From: Pedobacter sp. Leaf170
GTDB taxonomy: Bacteria; Bacteroidota; Bacteroidia; Sphingobacteriales; Sphingobacteriaceae
Reading direction: 5' to 3'
Assembly: GCF_920984665.1 (NCBI RefSeq)
Contig: NZ_CAKLBP010000008.1
Coordinates: forward strand, 62,001-126,000
Length of the DNA stretch: 64,000 bases
The notes beneath the pieces were generated by a model that worked only from the letters and a program-made list of their open reading frames with translations, was not told where the DNA came from and did no database searches. Shown here piece by piece: positions 1 through 7,779 of this stretch. A program made the position numbers and the translations under genes. Every line of letters starts with the position of its first letter. The stretch's first letter is position 1.

Positions 1-138
1 ATTGGATTTTTCTATCCTGTTGTACCACAAGGTAAAGCTCGTATTCGTGTTCAACTCTCTGCGGGGCATGAGCAACACCATTTAGATAAAGCGATTGCAG
101 CCTTTACTAAAGTTGGTAAAGAATTAGGTGTGATTTAA
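1..138 (+). CDS. kbl: Glycine C-acetyltransferase (2-amino-3-ketobutyrate CoA ligase), C-terminal fragment
   Basis: The reading frame is open from base 1 to a TAA at 136-138 and gives the last 45 residues of a protein that starts left of the window. The fragment reads GFFYPVVPQGKARIRVQLSA and ends in a GKELGVI-type tail, closely matching the C-terminus of Kbl, the PLP enzyme that cleaves 2-amino-3-ketobutyrate to glycine and acetyl-CoA in threonine catabolism. Catalytic lysine and PLP-binding regions lie outside the window. The related 8-amino-7-oxononanoate synthase (BioF) is the main alternative, but the PVVPxGxARIR segment fits Kbl better. Confidence 0.8.
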   Translation: MGFFYPVVPQGKARIRVQLSAGHEQHHLDKAIAAFTKVGKELGVI

Positions 139-162
139 TTATTAAGTTTATTATATAAATTG

Positions 163-186
163 AAAGCCACAGCGATGTGGCTTTTG
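163..186 (+). terminator. Rho-independent terminator after kbl
   Basis: A perfect 9-bp stem (AAAGCCACA / TGTGGCTTT) closes a GCGA tetraloop and is followed by a short T-run. It lies 25 bp after the kbl stop codon and separates it from pheS. Confidence 0.75.
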
Positions 187-272
187 TCGTTTCGGGTTCA
201 TTTTCTTGTAATTAATAGCTTTAAGGAGAATTTTTGAACTCGTTAGCTATAAGATATAAAGATATTTTGGCG

Positions 273-280
273 TATATTTG
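273..280 (+). promoter_or_regulatory. Candidate -7 element for pheS (TATATTTG)
   Basis: TATATTTG is an exact match to the Bacteroidota TAnnTTTG -7 consensus. It ends 5 bp before the pheS ATG, so the transcript would have almost no leader. No clear TTG -33 box was found at the expected distance. Confidence 0.5.
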
Positions 281-285
281 AAGCC

Positions 286-1326
286 ATGTTACAGGACAAA
301 ATAACACAATACTCAGCAGAAATTAATGCTTTCGTAACTGAAAAAGCAGATGAATTAGAGCAATTCCGAATTAAATATTTAGGTAGTAAAGGAATTATAA
401 AAGATATTTTTGAAGAATTTAAAACCGTTTCTACCGAAGAGAAAAGAACTTTAGGTAAGGTTTTAAATGAGTTTAAACAACTTGCAGAATCTAAATATCA
501 AAGCTTAAAAGATTCTACTGAAGCTTCTCAGGTACATGCTGCTGTAAACGAGCAAGATTTAACTTTACCAGGTGAGGGTTTTGAAATAGGTTCTCGCCAT
601 CCATTAGCATTGGTAAGAAGAGAGATTGTAGAAATTTTTGCAAAACTTGGTTTTACAGTTGCTGAAGGTCCTGAGATTGAAGATGACTGGCATAATTTTT
701 CTGCCTTGAATTTTCCGGAAGAGCATCCGGCAAGAGATATGCAAGATACTTTCTTCATTAAAAAAGGAGGCGAAAAAGGTGATATCGCTTTGCGTACACA
801 TACCTCATCTGTGCAAGTAAGAATGATGGAACAAGGTCAGCCGCCGTTTAGGGCAATTATGCCTGGTCGTGTTTACCGTAACGAAGCTATTTCAGCCCGT
901 GCACATTGTTTCTTTCATCAAATAGAAGGTTTGTATGTTGATGAAAATGTATCATTCGCAGATTTGAAACAAACATTATTTTATTTCGTACAGGAGTTAT
1001 ACGGCGAAGGGACTAAAGTACGTTTCCGTCCGTCATATTTTCCTTTTACTGAACCATCTGCAGAAATGGATATTTCTTGTACCATTTGTAAAGGTGACGG
1101 CTGCCAGCTTTGTAAATACAGCGGTTGGGTAGAAATTTTAGGTTGCGGAATGGTAGACCCAAATGTATTGGAAAATTGTGGTATAGATTCAAAGAAATAC
1201 AGCGGTTTTGCCTTTGGAATGGGGATTGAGCGTATTGCAAACTTAAAATATGTAATTAAAGATTTAAGGTTGTTTTCTGAGAATGATGCTCGCTTCTTAA
1301 AGCAATATAAATCTGCTTTAATTTAA
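286..1326 (+). CDS. pheS: Phenylalanyl-tRNA synthetase alpha subunit
   Basis: This 346-residue protein is the catalytic subunit of the cytoplasmic alpha2beta2 PheRS, which charges tRNA-Phe. The N-terminal part (about 1-90) is the coiled-coil tRNA-binding region. The class II catalytic core starts at GSRHPL (102-107), includes the RTHTSSVQVR motif 2 region (170-179) and ends with motif 3 GMGIER (311-316). A four-cysteine cluster CTICKGDGCQLC (265-276) is inserted in the core, as in many bacterial PheS proteins. Length is typical. The beta subunit gene is not adjacent. The ATG at 286 is favoured by the -7 box just upstream. It overlaps the next gene by one base. Confidence 0.96.
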   Translation: MLQDKITQYSAEINAFVTEKADELEQFRIKYLGSKGIIKDIFEEFKTVSTEEKRTLGKVLNEFKQLAESKYQSLKDSTEASQVHAAVNEQDLTLPGEGFEIGSRHPLALVRREIVEIFAKLGFTVAEGPEIEDDWHNFSALNFPEEHPARDMQDTFFIKKGGEKGDIALRTHTSSVQVRMMEQGQPPFRAIMPGRVYRNEAISARAHCFFHQIEGLYVDENVSFADLKQTLFYFVQELYGEGTKVRFRPSYFPFTEPSAEMDISCTICKGDGCQLCKYSGWVEILGCGMVDPNVLENCGIDSKKYSGFAFGMGIERIANLKYVIKDLRLFSENDARFLKQYKSALI

Positions 1327-1742
1327 TGAATAGATTTTTATATAGCATCTTACTTGCATTCGTATTACTTACGGGTTGCGGAAAAGGTGTAACTTATATT
1401 CCGGAAGTATCTCTAAATTTCAGTTTGCCATTAGCCGATCCAAGATTAAGTAGGTTAAGCAGTCCGGGAGGTGCCGTTATACTAAATGGTTACGGCGTAG
1501 CAGGTTTAGTACTTTATCGCCGAACTGATAATGGCTATGTTGCTTTTGATCGTTGCAGTACCGTGAACCCAGAGCAGAAATGTGCCGTTACTTTGGATGA
1601 TCCATCTTTAACCGTAACCGACCCATGTTCTGGTGCAAAATTTTTGCTTGAAGATGGTAGTCCGGTAAAAGCTCCTGCTGTTAGGGCTTTAAAACAATAT
1701 ACAGTAGCCATCTCTGGTGCTAATTTACACGTAACTAATTAG
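1326..1742 (+). CDS. Lipoprotein with a Rieske-like domain lacking the iron-sulfur ligands
   Basis: This 138-residue protein has an N-terminal signal with lipobox LTGC (Cys18), so it is probably a lipoprotein. From about residue 55 the layout follows a Rieske [2Fe-2S] domain: a strand block (GLVLYRRTDNGYVAFDRC), a Cys pair, then CSGAKFLLEDGSPVKAPAVRALKQY, which parallels the canonical CHGSxFxxxxG...GPAxxxL. Both cluster histidines (CxH and CxxH) are missing: C77-S-T and D99-P-C101-S. Cys86 and Cys101 could still form the stabilising disulfide. It overlaps pheS by one base and precedes the TetR gene by one base, so it is co-transcribed. Function is unknown; electron transfer through a standard Rieske cluster is unlikely. 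Confidence 0.6.
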   Translation: MNRFLYSILLAFVLLTGCGKGVTYIPEVSLNFSLPLADPRLSRLSSPGGAVILNGYGVAGLVLYRRTDNGYVAFDRCSTVNPEQKCAVTLDDPSLTVTDPCSGAKFLLEDGSPVKAPAVRALKQYTVAISGANLHVTN

Positions 1743-1743
1743 A

Positions 1744-2319
1744 ATGGAAGCCGAAAAAATTAAAGAAACCGTAAAGAAAGCAGCAAAAGAGCTTTTTAGA
1801 AAATACGGATATCATAAAACGAGTGTAAACGAGATTGCTAAAAAAGCACGAATAGCTAAAGCTACCATTTACAAGTATTTTGAAAGTAAAGAGCAAGTTC
1901 TAGATAGTATTGTAATGGATTATCTTGACCAAAACTTGCATGAGATTTTACAGAATAAAGTGAGTTATGCTTCGGAAGAGGAACATTTAAAAGCTTTGGT
2001 AATGAGAACCAGCCGACTATCATTTACGGCCTGTAACGAATTTATTGGCTGGGATTTCGTTCGTGAAAATGCAAATTCGCAAGAGTTCTTAAAACATCTT
2101 TCCGATCAATTGGAAGCACTATTGTTAGCTGCCTATCTAAAATTGGATAACTTTAAGAATAACCCAGCAAGGAGAGAAGGACTAGCTTTTTTATTAAAGG
2201 CAAGCAAAAGCATTGTATTTTCTTTCGCTTTTACCTCAGTAAGTGATTCTGACGTCCGCAAAAATTTTGTGAGTTTTCAAAAAGAAATTTTGCCATTTTT
2301 AGTTAAGGCAGCATTGTAA
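1744..2319 (+). CDS. TetR/AcrR-family transcriptional regulator
   Basis: The 191-residue protein has a TetR-type N-terminal helix-turn-helix at about residues 8-52 (AKELFRKYGYHKTSVNEIAKKARIAKATIYKYFESKEQ, quoted by ends: ELFRKYGYHKT and ATIYKYFESKE). The remaining alpha-helical domain should bind a ligand and mediate dimerisation, but its ligand cannot be read from sequence. It starts one base after the upstream lipoprotein stop, so it probably shares the pheS transcript. No transporter is encoded next to it in the same direction; the ABC exporter at 3.4-5.4 kb is a possible but unproven target. Confidence 0.88.
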   Translation: MEAEKIKETVKKAAKELFRKYGYHKTSVNEIAKKARIAKATIYKYFESKEQVLDSIVMDYLDQNLHEILQNKVSYASEEEHLKALVMRTSRLSFTACNEFIGWDFVRENANSQEFLKHLSDQLEALLLAAYLKLDNFKNNPARREGLAFLLKASKSIVFSFAFTSVSDSDVRKNFVSFQKEILPFLVKAAL

Positions 2320-2351
2320 ACAGAAAACGGATAGATTACCGTTTTCTGTTT
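2318..2351. terminator. Bidirectional terminator between the TetR and Fic genes
   Basis: A perfect 13-bp stem (AAACAGAAAACGG / CCGTTTTCTGTTT) with an 8-base loop lies between the convergent genes. It overlaps the last codons of the Fic gene on the minus strand. Confidence 0.7.
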
Positions 2352-3283
2352 ATGTATTCCTTAACTGCCTCTTTAGTGGTTAGCCAATCTCTTCCTTCTT
2401 TGTAGGCATCTATTTTACCTTGGCGTGCTAGCAAACTAACATATTCTTGCCCATAGGGAATATCAGGTTCGCTTACGATGTTTGATATGAGATCAAATTC
2501 GCCGTAGCTACTATTTGGTAAGGCGTTTAAATAAATATTTAATGAGCGCTCCAAAGCCTGAATCATTAACAAGCAAAGCTTATAATATTTACCATTATTT
2601 GCCTGATTTAAAGCTTCATAGTATTTTTTTCTGTCGTTTTTTAAAATTATTGCAGGAGGAAAACCATTCCTCATGAGAAGTAAATTCATGGCAAGCCTAA
2701 CCGTTCGACCATTGCCATCGAAAAAAGGATGAATCCAAACAAACTTATGATGGAATATTGTAGAAAGAACCACATCGTTTAAAGCTAAAGGATTTTCATT
2801 CACAAACGAAACCAATTCATCGATAAAATCAGGAACTTTCCTGGCATTTGGAGGCGTAAAATTTGCGCCTACTATTCTAACACCACCATTTCTAATCCGG
2901 CCTGCATAATCATCTTCAATACTTCTGAGTACTAAACCATGTAGCGATAATATATCTATGCTTCTTAATGTGTAGTTTTTATTTATTAATTGATATAAAT
3001 AATCGATAGCTTTTTCGTGATTATAGGCTTCAAAATGTTCACGCAGAGATTTTCCTTTAACGGTTATCCCTTCTTTTAAAATCATTTGTGTTTCCTGAAG
3101 CGTTAAAGTATTGCCTTCTATACTATTAGAGTTATATGTCCATTCTAAAGTTAAATCTTCACGTATCCGATTTAAAGCACTCGGTGGGATAGGGCGTGAA
3201 TCATCAAGCTCTGCTTTCTTTTTATAGAGCCTTTCTATCTGAGGCGCCAGCTCCTCCAAATCTGTTATATCAAACTTCCACAT
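2336..3283 (-). CDS. Fic-domain protein (class II, N-terminal inhibitory motif), probable AMP transferase
   Basis: The ATG at 3283 gives 315 residues; the longer frame to 3346 would need TTG and run through the promoter. The Fic active-site motif HPFFDGNGRTVR lies at about 185-196, with the catalytic His and GNGR anion hole intact. An N-terminal SNSIEG (about 52-57) matches the inhibitory (S/T)xxxE(G/N) helix, so this is a class II Fic protein whose activity is held down by its own glutamate. The region after the Fic core (about 255-315) looks like a winged-helix tail. Fic enzymes usually transfer AMP to protein hydroxyls; the target is unknown. No antitoxin-like gene is adjacent, consistent with intramolecular inhibition. 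Confidence 0.88.
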   Translation of the reverse strand: MWKFDITDLEELAPQIERLYKKKAELDDSRPIPPSALNRIREDLTLEWTYNSNSIEGNTLTLQETQMILKEGITVKGKSLREHFEAYNHEKAIDYLYQLINKNYTLRSIDILSLHGLVLRSIEDDYAGRIRNGGVRIVGANFTPPNARKVPDFIDELVSFVNENPLALNDVVLSTIFHHKFVWIHPFFDGNGRTVRLAMNLLLMRNGFPPAIILKNDRKKYYEALNQANNGKYYKLCLLMIQALERSLNIYLNALPNSSYGEFDLISNIVSEPDIPYGQEYVSLLARQGKIDAYKEGRDWLTTKEAVKEYINRKR

Positions 3284-3286
3284 AAT

Positions 3287-3294
3287 CAAAGGTA
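3287..3294 (-). promoter_or_regulatory. Candidate -7 element for the Fic gene (TACCTTTG)
   Basis: On the minus strand TACCTTTG matches TAnnTTTG exactly and ends 3 bp before the ATG at 3283. This supports that start and implies a leaderless transcript. Confidence 0.5.
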
Positions 3295-3300
3295 AAAAAA

Positions 3301-3332
3301 ATCGGATAATAGTGAAATATAATCTATCCGAT
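3301..3332. promoter_or_regulatory. Inverted repeat upstream of the Fic promoter
   Basis: Perfect 8-bp arms ATCGGATA (3301-3308) and TATCCGAT (3325-3332) are separated by 16 bp. They sit just upstream of the -7 box, where the -33 region and an operator would lie. A DNA hairpin or a regulator site is possible; the bound protein is unknown. Confidence 0.4.
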
Positions 3333-3349
3333 AATTTTACATTCAAAAA

Positions 3350-3380
3350 AAAGAGAGAAAACTTTTAATTTTCTCTCTTT
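3350..3380 (-). terminator. Rho-independent terminator of the ABC exporter operon
   Basis: A 12-bp stem (AAAGAGAGAAAA / TTTTCTCTCTTT) with a 7-base loop lies 18 bp after the permease stop on the minus strand and is followed there by a run of eight T. Confidence 0.75.
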
Positions 3381-3397
3381 GTATGTTGATGAGAATA

Positions 3398-4519
3398 CTA
3401 TTCCCACTTAAAAACTTTTACCGCAACTGCGTATATACCAATTCCCCAAATCAGCAATATCATTATCTGGAATTTAACATCCCACAAACCTGCGCCTTCA
3501 AATGCAACTTTACGCATAGCATCGTTTAAATAGGTGAGTGGTAAAGCTCTGCTAATGGGTTGTAGCCAGCTTGGGAATGCTTCTATAGAGAAAAATGTGC
3601 CTGATAATAAAAACTGTGGCAAAGTTACAATATTTGATATTGGCGGAACCATACTTTCATTTTTGGCAACCCCCGAAATAATGAAGCCAAAGCCCATAAA
3701 AACAATTACACCAAGGGTTGCCAGTATAATCATATTAAGTACGGTGAGCGCCCCATGTACTAGCGTGAAGCCGAAAAAGAAGTGACCCAACAATATTATA
3801 AATAATGCGCCTATTAATGCGAAACCAATTCTGGCAATACCTTCGCCAATTACAATACTGGAGCGTTTTACCGGCGTAGCAAAAAACCGTTTAATAACCA
3901 ATGTTTGCCGCAAACTTAAAAAAACGAAGGCTGTTCCAAATACACCAGTACTTAATAAAGAAAAGCCCAATTGTCCGGGTAAAATGAAATCTATTGTTTT
4001 ATATTCTCTACCGTGTATGGTGCTTTCTTTAATTTCAGCAACTGATGGTTTTAATTTTTGATCGTAAAACAAGTTGTTAAAAACAGATTTTAATATATTT
4101 CCTTTATCCATTGATGCCGAGGTGTATACCACATTAACCGAATATGCTGCAGAATTAACTTTTCTGTGTACATCAATCATTGCATCAACATTTCCCTTTT
4201 CTAATAATTTATCAAATTCAGCTTTCGATTTATCTTTTACCAAGCGAATCATTCCGGTTTTTTCCATAGAGTAGATAACCGGATTATTTACGTCAGAACC
4301 GGGAGTTATACCAACATCCAGTCTGGTGCCGCCACCTCCTAAAAATCCAAATACTAAAATAAATATTAATGGAAATGCTAGTGTAAAAACCACTGCCGAA
4401 GGACTTCTCATTATGGAGCGGAAACTGGCTTTCGCCAAAGCTAAGGTAGCAGTTGTATTGCTGTAACCCGCAACCCCTGATGGTGAGCTTGAATTTTTAT
4501 TGTTTATATTATTATGCAT
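3398..4519 (-). CDS. ABC-2 type transporter permease
   Basis: This 373-residue membrane protein has one transmembrane segment near 42-60, a large external domain (about 62-180), and five more hydrophobic segments in the C-terminal half. This is the ABC-2 (DrrB/YhfL-like) exporter layout. It lies 77 bp after the ATPase gene on the same strand, so the two form an exporter in the inner membrane. The N-terminal 25 residues are Asn/Ser-rich and hydrophilic. The substrate cannot be inferred; relatives export drugs, lipids or polysaccharides. Confidence 0.88.
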   Translation of the reverse strand: MHNNINNKNSSSPSGVAGYSNTTATLALAKASFRSIMRSPSAVVFTLAFPLIFILVFGFLGGGGTRLDVGITPGSDVNNPVIYSMEKTGMIRLVKDKSKAEFDKLLEKGNVDAMIDVHRKVNSAAYSVNVVYTSASMDKGNILKSVFNNLFYDQKLKPSVAEIKESTIHGREYKTIDFILPGQLGFSLLSTGVFGTAFVFLSLRQTLVIKRFFATPVKRSSIVIGEGIARIGFALIGALFIILLGHFFFGFTLVHGALTVLNMIILATLGVIVFMGFGFIISGVAKNESMVPPISNIVTLPQFLLSGTFFSIEAFPSWLQPISRALPLTYLNDAMRKVAFEGAGLWDVKFQIMILLIWGIGIYAVAVKVFKWE

Positions 4520-4596
4520 ATAAATCTATTTAATATCTGTATCAAGTTAATGAAGTTTTTTTTGATGTCTGTACATCCCCTTTAGGGATCGGGAGG

Positions 4597-5361
4597 TTAT
4601 TCTCTCCACTCTTTGCCTGTTAGGTTGATGAAAACATCTTCCAGATTGGCTTTTTTAACTTCTTTTTTTCTTTCGAAACCGCTGTTAACCAAATTATCGA
4701 TTAAATTATCTGGTGTATCAAGTGCTATAATTTGACCGCGTTCTACAAAAGCCACCCTATCACAAAGTTGTTCAGCCTCATCCATATAATGAGTGGTTAT
4801 TACTACTGTGGTTCCATTTGCTCTAATCTCAGTAATCAAATCCCAAAGATTACGCCTTGCCTGAGGATCTAAACCGGTTGTAGGTTCATCTAAAAAGATA
4901 ATTTTAGGTTGATTAATTAAAGTTGTTGTGATAGAAAAACGCTGTTTTTGCCCCCCAGAAAGCGCTTTGTATTTTGCTTTTGCCTTATCCTGAAGATTAA
5001 CCTTCTCCAACATTTCCATTGGCTTAATATCAGCGCCGTATAAACCTGCAAAAAGTTCTATCAGCTCGATTAAATTTAAGTTTGGATAGTAACCTGCCGC
5101 TTGTAATTGAACGCCTATAATTTGCTTAATATCTTGCGCATGCGTATCTACAGAAAAACCATCAACAATTATTTCGCCCGAGGTTTTATCTCTTAAAGTT
5201 TCGATGATTTCTAGCGTGGTTGTTTTGCCGGCCCCGTTCGGACCTAAAAGGCCAAAGATTTCATTTTCATAAACATCAAAGCTTAAATCTTGTACGGCAA
5301 TAAAATCATCGTATTTTTTTACCAGGTTTTTAACACGGATAATGGCTTGGTTGGTTTGCAT
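4597..5361 (-). CDS. ABC transporter ATP-binding protein
   Basis: The 254-residue ATPase carries Walker A GPNGAGKTT (40-48), the signature LSGGQKQR (134-141), Walker B IIFLDEP (154-160), a D-loop TGLD and an H-loop histidine in VVITTHYMDEAE. It belongs to the DrrA/CcmA-like group that energises ABC-2 permeases. The short C-terminal extension (KKEVKKANLEDVFINLTG) is the usual tail of this group. It is the first gene of a two-gene operon with the permease downstream. Confidence 0.92.
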   Translation of the reverse strand: MQTNQAIIRVKNLVKKYDDFIAVQDLSFDVYENEIFGLLGPNGAGKTTTLEIIETLRDKTSGEIIVDGFSVDTHAQDIKQIIGVQLQAAGYYPNLNLIELIELFAGLYGADIKPMEMLEKVNLQDKAKAKYKALSGGQKQRFSITTTLINQPKIIFLDEPTTGLDPQARRNLWDLITEIRANGTTVVITTHYMDEAEQLCDRVAFVERGQIIALDTPDNLIDNLVNSGFERKKEVKKANLEDVFINLTGKEWRE

Positions 5362-5465
5362 ATACTAATGTAAGAAGCTTTGAATGAATAGAAAATGAAT
5401 TTAGTTACAATAAACTAAAATATCGGTAAAATGATGTTTTAAGCAGGTGAGATTACCGTAAACAA

Positions 5466-5511
5466 AATCTGCGAACCTTTAGCTTTTAATAAAGCCGTAG
5501 ATTCGCAGATT
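5466..5511 (-). terminator. Stem-loop after carA, possible terminator or CGCAGATT-type repeat
   Basis: Perfect 10-bp arms AATCTGCGAA (5466-5475) and TTCGCAGATT (5502-5511) enclose a 26-base loop that can fold again (CTTTA...TAAAG). It lies 25 bp past the carA stop. The CGCAGATT core recurs at about 35014 in this window, so it may be a dispersed repeat that also terminates transcription. Confidence 0.45.
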
Positions 5512-5536
5512 AAATTAAATTGATTTTAGTTGGATG

Positions 5537-6649
5537 TTACCAAACTAATTCGCCTTTCATTACCTCAACAAAATCATCAAAAAGGTAACGAGAATCGTGT
5601 GGGCCAGGTGACGATTCTGGGTGGTATTGTACTGAGAATGCTTTTTTACCTTTAACACGGATGCCTTCGATAGATTTATCGTTTAAATTTACGTGGGTAA
5701 TTTCTACCTTATCAGAGTTTCTAACCTCATCAGGAACTACACCAAAACCATGGTTTTGAGAAGTAACTTCGCAATGGTTTTTAATAATATTTTTTACCGG
5801 GTGATTTAAACCACGGTGACCGTTAAACATTTTCATTGTGCCAATGCCATTTGCCTCTGCCAATAACTGGTGACCTAAACAAATGCCAAACAATGGTTTA
5901 TCAACAGCTAAAATTTCTTTTATGGTTTCTACAGCATAAGGCATTACCGATGGATCGCCCGGGCCGTTAGAAATGAAATAGCCATCTGGATTAAATTTCT
6001 CCATTTCAGTAAATGGTGTTTTTGCCGGGAAAACCTTAACATAAATGTCTCTGTTTTCAAAACTGCGTAGAATATTTTTCTTAATACCAAGATCTAAAGC
6101 CGCAACTTTTAAACTTGCTTCAGGATTGCCATAAAAATAGGGCTCGGTTGTACTTACTTTAGATGAAAGCTCTAAACCTTCCATTGATGGCACTTCGGCA
6201 AGTTTCTGCTTTAATTCATCCAGATCTGTAATTTCTGAAGAGATAATTGCATTCATTGCACCTTTATCTCTAATATGACGTACCAAAGCACGAGTATCAA
6301 TATCAGAAATGGCAACTAAATTATCATTTTGGAAATAATCCTGAATAGATTCTGTTGCTTGTTTACGGCTGTAAACTATGTTGTAATTTTTACAAACTAA
6401 ACCAGCAATTTTTATCGAATCAGATTCAATCTCTTCCTTTTGGATACCATAATTCCCGATGTGAGAATTGGTGGTAACCATAATCTGGCCGAAGTAACTT
6501 GGGTCAGTAAAAATTTCCTGGTAACCTGTCATACCCGTATTAAAACAAATCTCACCGGTTGTGGTTCCGATTTTTCCGGCTGCTTTGCCGTAAAAAACCG
6601 TGCCATCGGCTAGTAATAAAATTGCAGGTAACTTGGTGTAGTTAGTCAT
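5537..6649 (-). CDS. carA: Carbamoyl-phosphate synthase small (glutaminase) subunit
   Basis: The 370-residue protein supplies ammonia from glutamine to CarB for carbamoyl phosphate synthesis in pyrimidine and arginine pathways. The N-terminal half is the CarA-specific domain (GEICFNTGMTGYQEIFTDPS, 32-51). The C-terminal half is a class I glutaminase domain with an intact triad: Cys257 in FGICLGHQ, His343 and Glu345 in QYHPESSPGPHDS. Length is typical. carB is not in the window, so the two subunit genes are separated here. Confidence 0.96.
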   Translation of the reverse strand: MTNYTKLPAILLLADGTVFYGKAAGKIGTTTGEICFNTGMTGYQEIFTDPSYFGQIMVTTNSHIGNYGIQKEEIESDSIKIAGLVCKNYNIVYSRKQATESIQDYFQNDNLVAISDIDTRALVRHIRDKGAMNAIISSEITDLDELKQKLAEVPSMEGLELSSKVSTTEPYFYGNPEASLKVAALDLGIKKNILRSFENRDIYVKVFPAKTPFTEMEKFNPDGYFISNGPGDPSVMPYAVETIKEILAVDKPLFGICLGHQLLAEANGIGTMKMFNGHRGLNHPVKNIIKNHCEVTSQNHGFGVVPDEVRNSDKVEITHVNLNDKSIEGIRVKGKKAFSVQYHPESSPGPHDSRYLFDDFVEVMKGELVW

Positions 6650-6697
6650 GGTTAATACAATAAGAATTTTGATTTAAAAAAGAGTATAAAAAAGGAT

Positions 6698-6717
6698 GGC
6701 TTTCGGCATTAAAGCCG
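6698..6717 (-). promoter_or_regulatory. Hairpins in the carA leader
   Basis: Between the candidate promoter and the ATG two mutually exclusive stems can form: GGCTTT/AAAGCC (6698-6703 with 6711-6716) and CGGC/GCCG (6704-6707 with 6714-6717). On the minus strand the first stem is followed by ATCC and six T, like a weak attenuator. Control by pyrimidines or arginine is speculation. Confidence 0.3.
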
Positions 6718-6767
6718 TTTTTGCTGGGTGCAAAAAAAGATGAATAAATCCCTTCCATTTCGGGGTA

Positions 6768-6775
6768 CGAAGATA
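6768..6775 (-). promoter_or_regulatory. Candidate -7 element for carA (TATCTTCG)
   Basis: The minus-strand sequence TATCTTCG differs from TAnnTTTG at one base. It would give a leader of roughly 110 bases carrying the hairpins at 6698-6717. Confidence 0.35.
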
Positions 6776-6880
6776 GGGTTTTATGCTGTAAAAGTTTAAA
6801 TTTTTATTCAGTTTTTTGTAACATCCCTAATGATTAAATATTATGACGAAGTAAACTGCATAATTTATAATTTAACTTTA

Positions 6881-6888
6881 TACTTTTG
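6881..6888 (+). promoter_or_regulatory. Candidate -7 element for panB (TACTTTTG)
   Basis: An exact TAnnTTTG match lies 19 bp upstream of the ATG at 6908 and downstream of the alternative ATG at 6830. This argues that 6908 is the real start. Confidence 0.5.
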
Positions 6889-6907
6889 GCTCTACAAAAC
6901 CAAACTC

Positions 6908-7723
6908 ATGTCGGTACATAAAGAAATTAAACGCATAACCACGCACATTTTACAAGAGATGAAACAACGTGGTGAAAAAATATCGATGCTAACCGCTTAC
7001 GATTATTCTATGGCTACCATTTTAGATGATGCCGGCCTGGATGTTTTGCTGGTTGGAGATTCTGCTTCGAATGTAATGGCAGGCCATGAAACTACCTTGC
7101 CAATTACTTTAGACCAAATGATTTATCACGCTGCATCAGTAATCAGAGCGGTTAAACGTGCTTTTGTAGTTGTTGATTTACCTTTTGGTTCTTACCAGGG
7201 AAATTCTAAAGAGGCTTTAAATTCAGCAATCAGAATTATGAAAGAATCTGGTGCGCATGGCGTTAAGTTAGAAGGTGGCGAAGAAATTATCGAATCTGTT
7301 CAAAGAATTATTACCGCCGGTATTCCGGTTATGGGTCATTTAGGTTTAACACCACAATCTATTTATAAGTTCGGAACTTACACTGTAAGAGCAAAAGAAG
7401 AAGAAGAAGCAAATAAACTAAAAAGCGATGTTTTAGCTCTACAAGCTGCAGGCTGTTTTGCCATTGTTTTAGAAAAAATACCTGCTGTTTTAGGAAAAGA
7501 GGTTTCTGAAAGCTTACAGATACCAACCATTGGCATTGGCGCAGGAAGTGGATGCGATGGACAGGTTTTGGTTGTAAATGACATGATTGGTTTAACTAAA
7601 GGATTTAAACCGCGTTTCTTACGTCAGTACATTAATTTGTATGATGATATTTTAGGTGCTGCTCAATCTTACATTCGTGATGTTAAAGCCAACGATTTTC
7701 CAAACGAAAAGGAGCAATACTAA
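6908..7723 (+). CDS. panB: 3-methyl-2-oxobutanoate hydroxymethyltransferase (ketopantoate hydroxymethyltransferase)
   Basis: From the ATG at 6908 the protein has 271 residues, the usual PanB length; the longer frame to 6830 adds 26 unrelated residues and would start upstream of the promoter. PanB makes ketopantoate from 2-oxoisovalerate and methylene-THF, the first step of pantothenate synthesis. Family motifs are intact: MLTAYDYSMA, the Mg-binding VGDSASNVMAGHETT, VKLEGG, MGHLGLTPQS, the catalytic Glu in VLEKIP and IGIGAGSGCDGQVLV. It folds as a TIM barrel and forms a decamer. No other pan genes are adjacent. Confidence 0.95.
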   Translation: MSVHKEIKRITTHILQEMKQRGEKISMLTAYDYSMATILDDAGLDVLLVGDSASNVMAGHETTLPITLDQMIYHAASVIRAVKRAFVVVDLPFGSYQGNSKEALNSAIRIMKESGAHGVKLEGGEEIIESVQRIITAGIPVMGHLGLTPQSIYKFGTYTVRAKEEEEANKLKSDVLALQAAGCFAIVLEKIPAVLGKEVSESLQIPTIGIGAGSGCDGQVLVVNDMIGLTKGFKPRFLRQYINLYDDILGAAQSYIRDVKANDFPNEKEQY

Positions 7724-7779
7724 GTCTGAACTTACTGAAGCAATTAAACAATTAATAATTTTAAACAGTTAAACACGCT

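Noticed and set aside
6830..6907. Upstream ATG extension of panB
   Set aside because: It precedes the TACTTTTG promoter and adds residues absent from PanB; the 271-residue form has normal length.
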